From NCBI RefSeq assembly GCF_902833045.1, contig NZ_CADFDU010000001.1, forward strand, positions 372,001 through 436,000: a DNA stretch of 64,000 bases, given 5' to 3'. Source of the DNA: Burkholderia sp. BCC0322 (lineage in GTDB: Bacteria; Pseudomonadota; Gammaproteobacteria; Burkholderiales; Burkholderiaceae). Positions within the stretch are counted from its first letter, which is position 1. Every line of letters starts with the position of its first letter. Made by a program: the position numbers and the translations under genes. A model generated the notes under the pieces. The model did not search any database, was not told the origin of the DNA, and saw only the letters and a list, made by a program, of their open reading frames with translations. Shown here piece after piece: positions 8,492 to 16,827 of this stretch.

Positions 8492-9571
8492 ATGGAACTC
8501 AAACTGGCACTGGTCGGTTTCGGCGGAGTCAATCAGGGACTGGTCGAACTGCTCAAAAAGAAGCGCGCGATGCTGGGTGCGGCGGGACTCGACGTATCGG
8601 TGACGATGGTCGCCGACCTGCGGCTCGGGATCGCGACGAATCCTCGCGGCATCGCGCTGGACGTGCTCGACGAAACCGCTCGGCGGGGCGTCGATGCCGA
8701 AGCGCTGCGCCGCGATCCCGGCACGCTGGTGTCGCCGGACGTCGGTCTCGCTGCGGTGCTGAAGGCCATCGCATCGGACCATGTGGATGTCGTCGTCGAG
8801 GCGACCTTCACCGATCCGAACACCGGTGAGCCTGCGCTGTCGCATTGCCGTACCGCGCTCGAATGCGGCAAGCACGTGATTACGACCAACAAGGGGCCGA
8901 TCGCGCTCGCGCAGCCGGCACTGGCGCGGATCGCCGCGCAATCGGGTGCTTGCGTGATGTACGAGGGCACGGTGATGAGCGGCACGCCGGTGCTGCGGCA
9001 GCTCGCGACGTCGCTGCGCGGCTGCGACATCAACGGCTTCGCCGGCATCCTGAACGGCACGTCGAATTACGTGCTCGGCGAGGTCGAGGCCGGCGCGAGC
9101 TTCGATGCGGCGATCCGGGATGCGCAGCAGCGGGGCTATGCGGAGGCGAACCCGGCGGCCGACGTCAACGGTTCGGACGTACAGCTGAAAGTCGTCATTC
9201 TGGCGAACGCGCTGTGGAATGCCGGCCTCGAGCGTGGCGACGTGACGTGCCGCGGCATCGTCGAGCTGACCGAGCACGACGTGCGCGCGGCGGCGGCGGA
9301 GCGCATGTCCTGGCGCCTGATTGGTTCTGCCGTCCGGCATCCGGACGGCACCGTGACCGCGAGCGTCGAACCGCGCAAGCTGCCGGCCGGCCATCCGCTG
9401 CTTGCCGCGAACGGCGTGACGAACGCGATCACGTTCGACACCGACGTGCTCGGCGGGGTGACGATCAGCGGGCCCGGTGCGGGGCGCGAGGAAACGGCGT
9501 TCGCGATCCTCTCCGACCTGATCGAACTCGCGGACAGGATCGGCGCAACTGCGCACGAGGTGGCCGCATGA
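8492..9571 (+). CDS. Homoserine dehydrogenase (single-domain, no ACT)
   Basis: A 359-residue NAD(P)-dependent enzyme interconverting homoserine and L-aspartate-4-semialdehyde. The Rossmann motif GFGGVNQG is at residues 9-16; the substrate domain has [11 protein letters not shown] and the catalytic region [14 protein letters not shown], whose Asp and Lys match the acid/base residues of the family. It stops without the C-terminal ACT domain that gives threonine feedback control in biosynthetic enzymes, which suits a catabolic role. Of three possible ATGs (8465, 8483, 8492), 8492 has the best spacing (9 bases) from AGGAG at 8478-8482. Its stop overlaps the next ATG (ATGA). Confidence 0.88.
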   Translation: MELKLALVGFGGVNQGLVELLKKKRAMLGAAGLDVSVTMVADLRLGIATNPRGIALDVLDETARRGVDAEALRRDPGTLVSPDVGLAAVLKAIASDHVDVVVEATFTDPNTGEPALSHCRTALECGKHVITTNKGPIALAQPALARIAAQSGACVMYEGTVMSGTPVLRQLATSLRGCDINGFAGILNGTSNYVLGEVEAGASFDAAIRDAQQRGYAEANPAADVNGSDVQLKVVILANALWNAGLERGDVTCRGIVELTEHDVRAAAAERMSWRLIGSAVRHPDGTVTASVEPRKLPAGHPLLAANGVTNAITFDTDVLGGVTISGPGAGREETAFAILSDLIELADRIGATAHEVAA

Positions 9572-10998
9572 GCGCGCGCGATGCGGTGATGACCGACTGC
9601 ACGGGAGCCGGCATAGCCGATGTCCGGTCGCCGTATGACGGCTCGATCGTCGGCCAGGTTCGGGTGTCGCGTGCCGACGCGGCGCCGGCCCTCGTCGAGC
9701 GCGCGCTCGACGGCGCGCGTGCGGCCGCAACCATGCCGCGCAGCCTGCGGGCCGACATCCTGTTTCGTGCCGCTGCGAGCGTGGAGGCACAAGCGGAGAC
9801 ATTTGCACGCAGGATCGCGCTCGAAGCGGGCAAGCCGCTGCGGCAGGCACGCAAGGAGGTCGCGCGCTGCGTGAACACGCTGCGCCTGTCGGGCGAGGAA
9901 GCGAAACGACTCAACGGCGAGACGATCCCGTTCGACGGCTATCCGGGCTCCGAGGATCGCAGCGGCTACTACACGCTCGAACCGCTGGGCGTGATTCTCG
10001 CGATCACGCCGTTCAACGACCCGCTGAACCTCGTTGCACACAAGCTCGGACCGGCGATCGGGACCGGCAACGCGGTAATCCTGAAGCCCTCGTTGCTCGC
10101 GCCGCTGTCCGCACAGGCGCTCGTCGAGGTGCTGTGGGAAGCCGGTGCGCCGCGCGACGCGCTGCAGATCGTGCATGGCGGCGCGGATATCGCGTCCGCT
10201 CTGGTGCGCGACCGGCGGATCCGAATGGTGACCTTTACGGGCGGCCCGCAGACCGGCGAGGCCATCACCCGCGATGCGGGACTCAAGAAGGTCGCGATGG
10301 ACCTGGGCGGAAATGCACCTGTGATCGTCATGGCCGACTGCGACCTGAAGGATGCCGCCGAATCCTGCGTGTCGGGCGCGTTCTGGGCGGCGGGGCAAAA
10401 CTGCATCGGCACACAGCGGATCTTCGTTGCCGAGGCCGCGTATGAGCCGTTCGTCCGGTATTTCGTCGAACTGACCGGCAGGATGGTCGTCGGCGATCCG
10501 CTGGACGACGCGACCGACATGGGGCCGATGATCGGGGAGGAACAGGCGATCCGCATCGAACGTTGGGTCGACGAAGCCGTGTCGCGCGGTGCGACGGTGC
10601 TGACCGGCCATCGGCGGCGCGGCGCGCTGTATGAACCGACCGTGCTCGCGGATGTGCCGCACGACGCGCGTGTCTGGGCCGACGAGGTATTCGCGCCAGT
10701 CGTGACGATCGAGAAATTCGCCGACCTGCACCACGCGTTCGACGCGGCCAATGCGTCGGAGAGCTGCCTGCATGCCGGCGTGTTCACCAGCCGCCTGGAG
10801 GTGGCGCTCGACGCGGCCGAGCGCCTGCAGGCGGGCGGCGTGATGATCAACGATTCGTCCGATTACCGCTTCGACGGCATGCCGTTCGGTGGTTTCAAGC
10901 ATGGGTCGCTGGGCCGCGAAGGCGTTCGGTTCGCGATGACGGAAATGACGCAGCCGAAGGTGGTCTGCTTCAGGCGCAACCGGCGGCTGTCGAGCTGA
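9568..10998 (+). CDS. Aldehyde dehydrogenase with Asp replacing the general-base Glu
   Basis: A 476-residue NAD(P)-dependent aldehyde dehydrogenase. The catalytic Cys is residue 279 in [11 protein letters not shown] and the TGG motif is in [13 protein letters not shown]. At the position of the usual general base (canonically Glu 34 residues before the Cys) the sequence is AMDLGGNAP with Asp245, an uncommon substitution. The start overlaps the homoserine dehydrogenase stop by 4 bp, so the pair is translationally coupled; the obvious inference is that this enzyme takes aspartate-semialdehyde made by its partner and oxidises it to aspartate. That function is inferred from context, not shown by the protein. 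Confidence 0.88.
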   Translation: MSARDAVMTDCTGAGIADVRSPYDGSIVGQVRVSRADAAPALVERALDGARAAATMPRSLRADILFRAAASVEAQAETFARRIALEAGKPLRQARKEVARCVNTLRLSGEEAKRLNGETIPFDGYPGSEDRSGYYTLEPLGVILAITPFNDPLNLVAHKLGPAIGTGNAVILKPSLLAPLSAQALVEVLWEAGAPRDALQIVHGGADIASALVRDRRIRMVTFTGGPQTGEAITRDAGLKKVAMDLGGNAPVIVMADCDLKDAAESCVSGAFWAAGQNCIGTQRIFVAEAAYEPFVRYFVELTGRMVVGDPLDDATDMGPMIGEEQAIRIERWVDEAVSRGATVLTGHRRRGALYEPTVLADVPHDARVWADEVFAPVVTIEKFADLHHAFDAANASESCLHAGVFTSRLEVALDAAERLQAGGVMINDSSDYRFDGMPFGGFKHGSLGREGVRFAMTEMTQPKVVCFRRNRRLSS

Positions 10999-11078
10999 TG
11001 CGCAAGCGCCGGCGCCTGGCGGGCCGGCGCGGCGCGAACCGGAGCGGTTTGAGCAACGTATCGAAGAAGGAGTCGAGG

Positions 11079-11876
11079 ATGCCAGCAGCAATTCCTGCAT
11101 GCAAGCCGGCGGCGGACGCGCTGGTGGTCGAGGATATTCACAAGTCGTTCGGCGGTGTCGAGGTGCTGAAGGGCATCTCGCTGACCGCGAGGAATCATGA
11201 GGTCGTGTCGATCCTCGGCAGTAGCGGGTCGGGCAAGAGTACGTTCCTCAGGTGCATCAACTTGCTGGAAATGCCCGATCGGGGCCGGATTTGCGTGAAC
11301 GGCGAAACGCTTGCGTTGAAGCAGGCAGGCCGCGACGGCGCGCGCGTCGCGGCCGATGCGCAGCAGGTGATGCGCGTGCGCCGCAAGCTCGCGATGGTGT
11401 TCCAGCAGTTCAATCTCTGGGCGCACATGACCGTGCTGCAGAACGTGATGTTCGTGCCGGTGCGCGTGCTTGGCGTGCCGAAGCGCGACGCCCGCGACAA
11501 GGCGATCGCGATGCTTGAGCGGGTCGGGCTCGCCGGCAAGTGCGAACACTATCCGAACCAGCTGTCGGGCGGCCAGCAGCAGCGCGTCGCGATTGCACGT
11601 GCGCTCGCGACCGATCCCGACGTGATGCTGTTCGACGAGCCGACGTCCGCGCTCGATCCCGAGCTCGTCGGCGAAGTGTTGAAAGTGATGCGCTCGCTGG
11701 CCGACGAGGGACGCACGATGCTCGTCGTCACGCATGAGATGGGGTTTGCACGCGAAGTCGCGAACCGCGTCGTGTTCGTCCACCAGGGACGAATCGAGGA
11801 AGACGGCAGTCCCGATGAGGTGTTCGCGAGCCAGAAATCGCCGCGTTTCCAGAAGTTTCTGTCCAGCATCATCTGA
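11079..11876 (+). CDS. Polar amino-acid ABC transporter, ATP-binding subunit
   Basis: A 265-residue ATPase of the HisP/GlnQ/ArtP class. Walker A is GSSGSGKST, the signature [15 protein letters not shown], Walker [15 protein letters not shown] and the switch His is in VVTHEMGF. The start at 11079 has an AAGGAG site 7 bases away; the upstream 27 codons of open frame (from 10998) are not conserved-looking. It is 80 bp downstream of the aldehyde dehydrogenase and heads a complete importer with the binding protein and two permeases that follow. Confidence 0.93.
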   Translation: MPAAIPACKPAADALVVEDIHKSFGGVEVLKGISLTARNHEVVSILGSSGSGKSTFLRCINLLEMPDRGRICVNGETLALKQAGRDGARVAADAQQVMRVRRKLAMVFQQFNLWAHMTVLQNVMFVPVRVLGVPKRDARDKAIAMLERVGLAGKCEHYPNQLSGGQQQRVAIARALATDPDVMLFDEPTSALDPELVGEVLKVMRSLADEGRTMLVVTHEMGFAREVANRVVFVHQGRIEEDGSPDEVFASQKSPRFQKFLSSII

Positions 11877-11907
11877 TGCGGATTCAATGTCAACCGGAGG
11901 GGAAACC

Positions 11908-12687
11908 ATGAAGAAGCTGCTTCAGTTGCTGTGCGTGGGCGCGGCATTGCTCGGATCTCTCGCGCATGCCGAGCAGGTCGTGCGGATCGGCACACTCGCC
12001 GATTACGCGCCGTTCGAATACAAGGATGCGTCCGGCAAGCTGCAGGGCATGGAGATCGACATCGGCAAGAAGATGTGCGACACGATGAAGGTCAAGTGCC
12101 AGTGGGTGACGATGGATTTCGACGCGCTGATTCCGGCACTCAAGGCGAAGCAGATCGATGCGGTGCTCGCGCAAATGTCGAAGACGCCGGAGCGCGAGCA
12201 GTCGGTGGACTTCACGCGCATTTTCACGACGGCACCCGTGCAGCTCGTCGCGAAGCAGGGTTCGGGCATCACGGACAGCCCTGCCACGCTGCGCGGCAAG
12301 ACGATCGGCGTTCAGACGGCATCGACGCACGAATCCTATCTGCGCCGCCGCCTGCCGGCGAGCAAGTCGGGGATCAACGTGAAGGTCTATCAGACGCTCG
12401 ACGAGGCATGGCTCGATCTCGAGGCCGGACGCGTCGATGCGGTGCTCGCCGACAACACGGTCGCGTACGACTGGCTGACGAAGGCCGGCAGGAAGGAAGG
12501 TTTCGACTTCGTCGGCAAGCCGATCGCCGATGCGGAAATCTTCGGCGACGGTACGGCGATCGCGGTACGCAAGGGTGACGCGCCGTTGAAGGCGCTGTTC
12601 GACAAGGGCATCGCGCAGGTGCAGGCGGATGGCACGTTCGCCGCAGCCAACAAACGCTATTTCCCGTTCATCATCGCGCCGCAATAA
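11908..12687 (+). CDS. Periplasmic amino-acid-binding protein of the ABC importer
   Basis: A 259-residue solute-binding protein. Residues 1-21 are a Sec signal peptide (MKKLLQLL...LAHA, cleavage after AHA). The mature part has the family-3 pattern: VVRIGTLADYAPFEYKDASG, the MEIDIG block and the TMDFDALIPALKAKQIDAVLAQM block, followed by RGKTIGVQTAST. These are the features of Lys/Arg/ornithine/His-type binding proteins, so a polar or cationic amino acid is the likely cargo. The start has a GGAGGGG site. A GC hairpin separates it from the permease genes. Confidence 0.92.
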   Translation: MKKLLQLLCVGAALLGSLAHAEQVVRIGTLADYAPFEYKDASGKLQGMEIDIGKKMCDTMKVKCQWVTMDFDALIPALKAKQIDAVLAQMSKTPEREQSVDFTRIFTTAPVQLVAKQGSGITDSPATLRGKTIGVQTASTHESYLRRRLPASKSGINVKVYQTLDEAWLDLEAGRVDAVLADNTVAYDWLTKAGRKEGFDFVGKPIADAEIFGDGTAIAVRKGDAPLKALFDKGIAQVQADGTFAAANKRYFPFIIAPQ

Positions 12688-12702
12688 CCGCGCATCGGGA
12701 CT

Positions 12703-12729
12703 GCGCGGCCGCCGGACGGCGGCCTGCGC
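12703..12729 (+). terminator. Intercistronic GC hairpin after the binding-protein gene
   Basis: A stem GGCCGCC / GGCGGCC with a 4-base loop, extended by GCGC / GCGC, lies between the binding-protein stop (12687) and the permease start (12759). Such hairpins often stabilise the upstream message or partly terminate, giving more binding protein than permease. No U-run follows, so it is not a strong terminator. Confidence 0.5.
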
Positions 12730-12758
12730 GATCCGGGCTCACAAGGAGCGATATCACG

Positions 12759-13436
12759 ATGGACATCTTGGTGAACTACGGCGCGCAGATCGCGGCTGGC
12801 GCGCTGGTCACGCTGGAGCTCGCGGTCAGCGCGCTATGCGTCGGCATGCTGCTCGGCATCGCCTGCGCATCGGCAAAACTGTCGAGCCTGGGCTGGCTCA
12901 GGCATGCGACCTATGCGCTGACCAATTTCCTGCGCGGCATTCCCGAGTTCCTGATCCTGCTGATCTGCTACTTCGGGCTGTCGCGTCTGCTCAACGCGCA
13001 ATTCGATGGCGCCGTGGTGATCAGCCCGTTCTCCGCCGGCGTGATCGCGCTCGCCGTGGTGTTCGGCGCCTATTCGTCGGAGATGTTCCGCGGCGCATTC
13101 ATCGCGGTGCCGCCCGGGCAGATCGAGGCCGCGCGCGCGTACGGGATGACACGCCTGCAGACGCTGTGGTACGTGCGCCTGCCGCAGGCGTGGCGCATCT
13201 GCCTGCCGAGCCTGAACAACATGTGGCAGAACTTGCTGAAGGACACGTCTCTGGTATCCATCGTCGGGCTCGAGGACATGTTGCGCAAGGCGAACATCGC
13301 CGCGCAGTTCACCAAGCAGCCATTCGTTTTCTACGTGACGGTCGGAATCGTCTATTTCGGCTTTCTCGCTGCATCCAACCCGGTGTTCGCTTGGCTCGAG
13401 CGCATCGCGGGCCGCGGTTACGCAAAACCCATCTGA
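12759..13436 (+). CDS. Amino-acid ABC transporter permease (HisQ-like)
   Basis: A 225-residue inner-membrane subunit with five predicted helices. The N-terminal ALVTLELAVSALCVGMLLG and the EAA-type loop (QIEAARAYGMTRLQTLWYVRLPQAWR) identify the HisM/HisQ class. FLRGIPEFLILLICYFG replaces the common FRGTPLL segment found in its partner. It is 13 bp upstream of the second permease. Confidence 0.92.
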   Translation: MDILVNYGAQIAAGALVTLELAVSALCVGMLLGIACASAKLSSLGWLRHATYALTNFLRGIPEFLILLICYFGLSRLLNAQFDGAVVISPFSAGVIALAVVFGAYSSEMFRGAFIAVPPGQIEAARAYGMTRLQTLWYVRLPQAWRICLPSLNNMWQNLLKDTSLVSIVGLEDMLRKANIAAQFTKQPFVFYVTVGIVYFGFLAASNPVFAWLERIAGRGYAKPI

Positions 13437-13449
13437 GGAAAGCCAGGCG

Positions 13450-14145
13450 ATGAACGACTTTCTCTCCCTCATCGTGCAGTCCGGCCCCGACGTCGCGCGC
13501 GGTATATGGATCACGCTCGCGCTGCTGGTGCTGTCATGCACGCTTGCGTTCGTGCTCGCGGTGCCGCTGGCTGTCGCGCGCACGTCGGCGTGCCGGTGGC
13601 TGTCGACACCGAGCCGCCTGTTCATGTCGGTGTTTCGCGGCACGCCGCTGCTGGTGCAGATTTTCGTGCTGTATTACGGGCTTGCGCAGTTCCCGATCGT
13701 GCGTGCGTCGCCTCTGTGGCTGCTGGTCGGCGGATCGTTCTCGTGTGCATTGTGCGCGCTGACGCTCAATCTCGCGGCTTACATGGCGGAAGACATCCGG
13801 GGCGGGATCGCCGGCGTCCCCGCCGGCGAGAAGGAGGCCGCGCTCGCGTTCGGGATGAGCCGCTCCATGCTCACCTGGTTCGTGATCGTGCCGCGCGCAA
13901 TTGGCATCGTCGCGCCGACGCTCGGCAACGAGATCGTGCTGCAGCTGAAGTCGACCGCGCTGGCCAGCACGATCACCGTGCTCGACCTGACCGGTGTCGC
14001 GCGGCGCATCTCCATCGAAACCTATACGACCGACGCGCTGATGCTGGCCGGCATCGTGTACGTCGGTATCACGGCTGTGCTTTCGACCGTGCTCAAACGC
14101 GTCGAGGGCCTGCTGAATCGCCATCTGGGCAGCGCGCGTGCCTGA
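13450..14145 (+). CDS. Amino-acid ABC transporter permease (HisM-like)
   Basis: A 231-residue inner-membrane subunit, partner of the preceding permease. It has the signature FRGTPLLVQIFVLYYGL and the EAA loop (GEKEAALAFGMSRSMLTWFVIVPRAIG), plus five hydrophobic segments. Together with the ATPase and the binding protein it completes a polar amino-acid importer. The cystathionine-synthase-like gene starts 44 bp later, so importer and enzymes form one transcription unit. Confidence 0.92.
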   Translation: MNDFLSLIVQSGPDVARGIWITLALLVLSCTLAFVLAVPLAVARTSACRWLSTPSRLFMSVFRGTPLLVQIFVLYYGLAQFPIVRASPLWLLVGGSFSCALCALTLNLAAYMAEDIRGGIAGVPAGEKEAALAFGMSRSMLTWFVIVPRAIGIVAPTLGNEIVLQLKSTALASTITVLDLTGVARRISIETYTTDALMLAGIVYVGITAVLSTVLKRVEGLLNRHLGSARA

Positions 14146-14189
14146 CGGGCGCCGCATGAACGCGACACAACGAACGATCCGAGGACGAC

Positions 14190-15359
14190 ATGGGATACAA
14201 GCTTGAAACGCTGGCTCTCGCCGCGGACCGCGACGTGACCGACGAGAAGTCGGTTGCGCCGGCGATCCACTATTCGGCGGTGTTCAAGGCAGCCGGCAGC
14301 GAGGAATTCGCGGAGATGTCGAGCGTGCCGCAGCATCCGCGCAACTACACCCGCTACGGCAATCCGGTTCACGAGCGCGTGAAGGCGATCATGGCGGAGC
14401 TCGAGGGCACCGAGACCGCGCTCGTCACGGCATCCGGAATGGGCGCGATCGCGACCGCGATCCTCAGTGTCGTGAAGGCCGGCGATCACGTCGTCGGCCA
14501 GACGCGTCATTACATGAGCACCACGAAGATGCTCGACGACCTGCTGCGCCGGTTCGGCGTCGAGGTGACGTTCGTCGACCAGACCGACGTGGCCGCGTTC
14601 GATCGCGCGATCCGGCCGAACACGCGGCTGATCGTGCTCGAGTCGCCGGTCAATCCGCTGCTGCTCGTGACCGACATTGCTGCGGTGACTGAAATCGCGA
14701 GAGCCCGCGGCATCCTGACGCTCGCGGACAATACGTTCGCGTCGCCGGTCAACCAGCAGCCGCACCGGCTCGGTGTCGACATCGTCGTGCACAGCGCGAC
14801 CAAGTATCTCGGCGGCCATCACGACCTGACCGGCGGCGTGATCTGCACGAGCCGCATGCTCGCCGAGCAGATCTGGCATACGCACATCACGCTCGGCTCG
14901 GTGCTGTCGCCGATGGACGCGTGGTTGCTGCTGCGCGGGCTGCGCACGCTGCCGATGCGCGTCGAGCGGATCAACGCGAACGCCCAGGCGCTCGCCGAAT
15001 TCCTCGAGGCGCATGCGAAGATCGAGCGCGTGTTCTATCCGGGCCTGCGCAGCCATCCGCAGCATGGGCTCGCATGCCGGCAGATGCGCGGCTTCGGCGG
15101 CGTGGTCGCGTTCGGCGTGCGGGGAAGTTACGTCGAAGCGCAGCGCTTTGTCGAGGCGCTGCGCTTGCCGCTGAATGCGGGCAATCTCGGCGGCGTCGAT
15201 TCGCTCGCGATCCATACGGCATCCATGTGGGCCGGCACGATGTCGGCGGAGCAAATGCGCGCGGCCGACATCCCGCTCAATTTCATCCGCTATTCGGTCG
15301 GCATCGAGCACATCGACGACCTGAAAAGCGATATCGCGCAAGCATTGGAGCAGATCTGA
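14190..15359 (+). CDS. PLP-dependent Cys/Met-metabolism enzyme (gamma-lyase / gamma-synthase type)
   Basis: A 389-residue fold-type I PLP enzyme. The Schiff-base lysine is in VVHSATKYLGGHHDLTGG; ASGMGAIATAIL binds the cofactor phosphate, the PLP-contact Asp is in LTLADNTFASP and the RYSVGIEHIDDL ending is the family signature. Members act as cystathionine gamma-synthase, O-acyl-homoserine sulfhydrylase, methionine gamma-lyase, S-methylmethionine hydrolase or canavanine gamma-lyase; sequence motifs alone do not separate these. Because homoserine dehydrogenase, an aldehyde dehydrogenase and an importer surround it, release of homoserine by cleavage of an imported gamma-substituted amino acid is the most economical guess. 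Confidence 0.88.
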   Translation: MGYKLETLALAADRDVTDEKSVAPAIHYSAVFKAAGSEEFAEMSSVPQHPRNYTRYGNPVHERVKAIMAELEGTETALVTASGMGAIATAILSVVKAGDHVVGQTRHYMSTTKMLDDLLRRFGVEVTFVDQTDVAAFDRAIRPNTRLIVLESPVNPLLLVTDIAAVTEIARARGILTLADNTFASPVNQQPHRLGVDIVVHSATKYLGGHHDLTGGVICTSRMLAEQIWHTHITLGSVLSPMDAWLLLRGLRTLPMRVERINANAQALAEFLEAHAKIERVFYPGLRSHPQHGLACRQMRGFGGVVAFGVRGSYVEAQRFVEALRLPLNAGNLGGVDSLAIHTASMWAGTMSAEQMRAADIPLNFIRYSVGIEHIDDLKSDIAQALEQI

Positions 15360-15463
15360 AACGGGCCGGCGCGCACGCTCGATCGACGTCTCGCGTGCGT
15401 CGCGCGAACCCTTGAATCGATTCGGGCACGAGATGCGCGGATTGCAACCACGGAGCACGGACT

Positions 15464-16393
15464 ATGCATGACATCACAGTACTCGACGGCGGCATGGGGC
15501 GCGAACTGGCGCGGATCGGGGCGCCGTTCAGACAGCCGGAATGGTCGGCGCTCGCGCTGATGGAAGCGCCGCATTACGTCAGTCTCGCGCACGACGCGTT
15601 CGTCGCGGCGGGCGCCGACGTGATCACCGCGAACAGCTATGCGGTCGTGCCGTTCCATATCGGCGAGGAGCGGTTCCGTCGCGACGGTGTCGCGCTCGCG
15701 GCCCTAGCCGGGCAGCTCGCGCGGCAAGCGGCGGACCGCGCGGGGCGGCCCGTGCGCGTCGCGGGATCGCTTCCGCCGACGGGCGGTTCCTACCGCCCCG
15801 ACCTGTTCGACGCGGCGCGCGCGGATGCGATCCTGGCGACGCTCGTCGAAGGGCTCGATCCCTACGTCGACCTGTGGCTGGCCGAGACGCAGAGCCTGAC
15901 CGACGAAATCGGCGCGGTCCGGCGTGCGCTGGGCGGGAATCCGAAGCCGCTGTGGGTCTCGTTCACGCTGCGCGACGACGTCGACGCACGTGCCGCACCG
16001 GTGCTGCGGTCGGGGCAGTCGCTCGACGAAGCGATCGAAGCGGCCGTGTCCGCGCACGCGAGCGCGCTGCTGTTCAACTGCAGCCAGCCGGAAGCGATGG
16101 GGGCGGCGATCGACGCGGTGCATCGCACGCTCGTGCGCTCGGGCACGACGCTCGCGATCGGCGCCTATGCGAACGCGTTTGCGCCGCAGCGTGCCGATGC
16201 GCGTGCGAACGAGGAACTCGACAGCTTGCGCGGCGACATCGATCCGCCCGGTTACGCAAAATGGGCGCGGCAATGGCTCGCGCTGGGCGCTCAGATCGTC
16301 GGCGGCTGTTGCGGAATCGGCCCCGACCACATCGCGGCGGTGCGCGACGCGGTGGACGCCCGCGGCGCCGCGCATCCAGGGTCCGGCCAATGA
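15464..16393 (+). CDS. Homocysteine S-methyltransferase (MmuM-like)
   Basis: A 309-residue zinc enzyme that moves a methyl group from S-methylmethionine (or SAM) to homocysteine, forming methionine. The TIM-barrel start ITVLDGGMGRELARIG and the three zinc cysteines (LFNCSQPEAM near residue 204; GGCCGIGP near residue 285) are intact. Length fits MmuM (about 310) and excludes the large cobalamin enzyme. Its stop overlaps the start of the second Lrp gene (ATGA). Its presence favours S-methylmethionine as a substrate or by-product of this locus. Confidence 0.9.
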   Translation: MHDITVLDGGMGRELARIGAPFRQPEWSALALMEAPHYVSLAHDAFVAAGADVITANSYAVVPFHIGEERFRRDGVALAALAGQLARQAADRAGRPVRVAGSLPPTGGSYRPDLFDAARADAILATLVEGLDPYVDLWLAETQSLTDEIGAVRRALGGNPKPLWVSFTLRDDVDARAAPVLRSGQSLDEAIEAAVSAHASALLFNCSQPEAMGAAIDAVHRTLVRSGTTLAIGAYANAFAPQRADARANEELDSLRGDIDPPGYAKWARQWLALGAQIVGGCCGIGPDHIAAVRDAVDARGAAHPGSGQ

Positions 16394-16827
16394 AGATCGA
16401 CGGCCTCGACCGGAAGATCATCGACGCATTGTGTGTCGATGCGCGGATACCGCTTGCAGTGCTGGCCGACAGGATCGGTCTGTCCAGGCAGGCGGTCCGC
16501 AACCGGATCGACCGGCTCGAAGCGCTGAACGTCATCGCCGGGTACACGGTTCGGCTCGCATTGCCCGACGATGTCGTGCCGGTGCGCGCCGTGATGCTGG
16601 TTTACCGCAAGGACCGGATGCGCGGTGCGGACGTGCTTGCCGCACTCGAACGGATCGCCGAGGTTCGCGATTGCGCGGTCCTCAGCGGCGAGGTCGATTT
16701 GCTCGTGCAGATAGAGGCCGCCACACACGAGCGCATCAGCGATATCTGGGCGACGATCAGTGCGATGGACGGTGTGCAAAACATGACGACCAGCTTCGTG
16801 CTCGATTCGGTTGTCCGCAAGCGTTGA
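16390..16827 (+). CDS. Lrp/AsnC-family transcriptional regulator (second of the locus)
   Basis: A 145-residue Lrp-family protein: HTH at residues about 3-50 (IDGLDRKIIDALCVD...LADRIGLSRQAVRNRIDRLEAL) and a RAM-type ligand domain ending VQNMTTSFVLDSVVRKR. It is coupled to the methyltransferase gene by a 4-bp overlap and closes the transcription unit. It is not a close copy of the Lrp protein at 7843, so the two could sense different ligands or form a hetero-oligomer. Confidence 0.9.
   Translation: MKIDGLDRKIIDALCVDARIPLAVLADRIGLSRQAVRNRIDRLEALNVIAGYTVRLALPDDVVPVRAVMLVYRKDRMRGADVLAALERIAEVRDCAVLSGEVDLLVQIEAATHERISDIWATISAMDGVQNMTTSFVLDSVVRKR

Noticed and set aside
14022-15458. Minus-strand 478-aa ORF over the PLP enzyme
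   Set aside because: Antisense shadow; the plus-strand protein has the full catalytic signature.
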